DNA of 6,805 bases from an uncultured Prevotellaceae bacterium (GTDB lineage: Bacteria; Bacteroidota; Bacteroidia; Bacteroidales; Muribaculaceae). The DNA is taken from positions 1 through 6,805 of the forward strand of contig CALBLR010000363.1 of NCBI GenBank assembly GCA_937896015.1. Direction: 5' to 3'. Below the pieces are notes generated by a model. That model made no database searches, was not told where the DNA came from, and worked only from the letters and a program-made list of their open reading frames with translations. The translations under genes and the position numbers were made by a program. Below, in pieces: positions 6,572 to 6,805 of the stretch; within the stretch, counting starts at the first letter, position 1; the number at the start of each line of letters is the position of its first letter.

Positions 6572-6805
6572 TTAAGCCATGCTCAGCTCAAAGTCTTTGA
6601 TGAATTGGTTGAAGTCGGGGTTGCTTTTGCGCAGGTTTTCCACTATCTCTCGGTCGGTGAGCACGGTGGGTCGTGGCCCGCCTTTGCGCAGCTTCACGTC
6701 GATGGCAAGCATGTCGTTGCTCACGGCATTGCGCAGAAAGGTCAGCAGGTTGCGCATGCTGTCTTCCATAAATTCCACTTGGGCATCGTTGTCAACTTCA
6801 ATTTG
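6572..6805 (-). CDS. C-terminal end of a gene entering from the right edge, possibly DNA polymerase III gamma/tau subunit
   Basis: The reading frame is open from the window edge (6805) to a TAA at 6574-6572, giving the last 77 residues of a longer protein. A GTG at 6778 and ATGs at 6769 and 6754 are probably internal codons, because the frame continues upstream without a stop. The visible part starts QIEVDNDAQVEFMEDS, continues with a helix (MRNLLTFLRNAV), a strand (MLAIDVKL) and a helical end, LTDREIVENLRKSNPDF, closing with FELSMA. This layout, with a hydrophobic helix, a strand, a 'L(T/S)xxE' segment and an 'NPxxxxFxxxFxL' ending, resembles the C terminus I recall for Bacteroidetes DnaX. 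That is recall of a pattern, not an alignment, and the conserved ATPase part is outside the window. The gene converges on the barrel gene and ends about 100 bases from its stop. Confidence 0.6.
   Translation of the reverse strand, partial: QIEVDNDAQVEFMEDSMRNLLTFLRNAVSNDMLAIDVKLRKGGPRPTVLTDREIVENLRKSNPDFNQFIKDFELSMA

Noticed and set aside
1..6805. Search for CRISPR arrays, insertion sequences, tRNA or rRNA genes, attachment sites and phage or defence genes
   Set aside because: No spaced direct repeats, terminal inverted repeats with a transposase, or recognisable RNA genes were seen by eye. The whole window is accounted for by ordinary genes and short intergenic regions.

Overview
This window looks like chromosomal DNA from a GC-rich member of the Bacteroidetes, most likely Bacteroidales. 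The evidence is threefold. There is a large outer-membrane beta-barrel protein with an N-terminal carboxypeptidase-regulatory-like domain, a phylum hallmark. Upstream regions carry promoters of the Bacteroidetes type (TTTG near -33, TAnnTTTG near -7). Most starts lack a clear Shine-Dalgarno sequence. The family or genus cannot be fixed from the sequence alone; the high GC would fit groups such as Muribaculaceae, Alistipes or GC-rich Prevotella-like lineages.

Layout. Positions 1-2655 hold a minus-strand, apparently co-transcribed trio. Read in transcription order these are an MsbA-type ABC exporter (2655-829), the purine enzyme PurN (808-200) and the start of a small secreted or periplasmic protein cut by the window edge (172-1). 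The gaps are only 20 and 27 bases. A 202-base divergent intergenic region (2656-2857) carries a good promoter for the trio and a -7 element for a plus-strand flavodoxin-like gene (2858-3361). A 151-base gap with a good promoter leads to a 985-residue outer-membrane beta-barrel protein (3513-6470), followed by a strong intrinsic terminator (6490-6535). Convergent to it, the C-terminal end of a minus-strand gene enters from the right edge (6805-6572); it resembles the C-terminal part of the Bacteroidetes DNA polymerase III gamma/tau subunit, but only tentatively.

Functionally the genes are a mix: lipid or lipopolysaccharide export, de novo purine synthesis, a probable FMN redox protein, an outer-membrane barrel, and possibly replication. 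Apart from the trio they do not form an obvious pathway. I see no CRISPR array, insertion sequence, tRNA, rRNA, phage or defence gene, and no stretch over 300 bases without a gene. I do not find convincing evidence of a previously undescribed system. The details most worth a second look are the leader of the barrel gene (a hairpin plus a 15-codon ORF whose stop overlaps the start codon), the basic Gly/Pro-rich periplasmic tail of the barrel, and a GC hairpin in the exporter's 5' leader.
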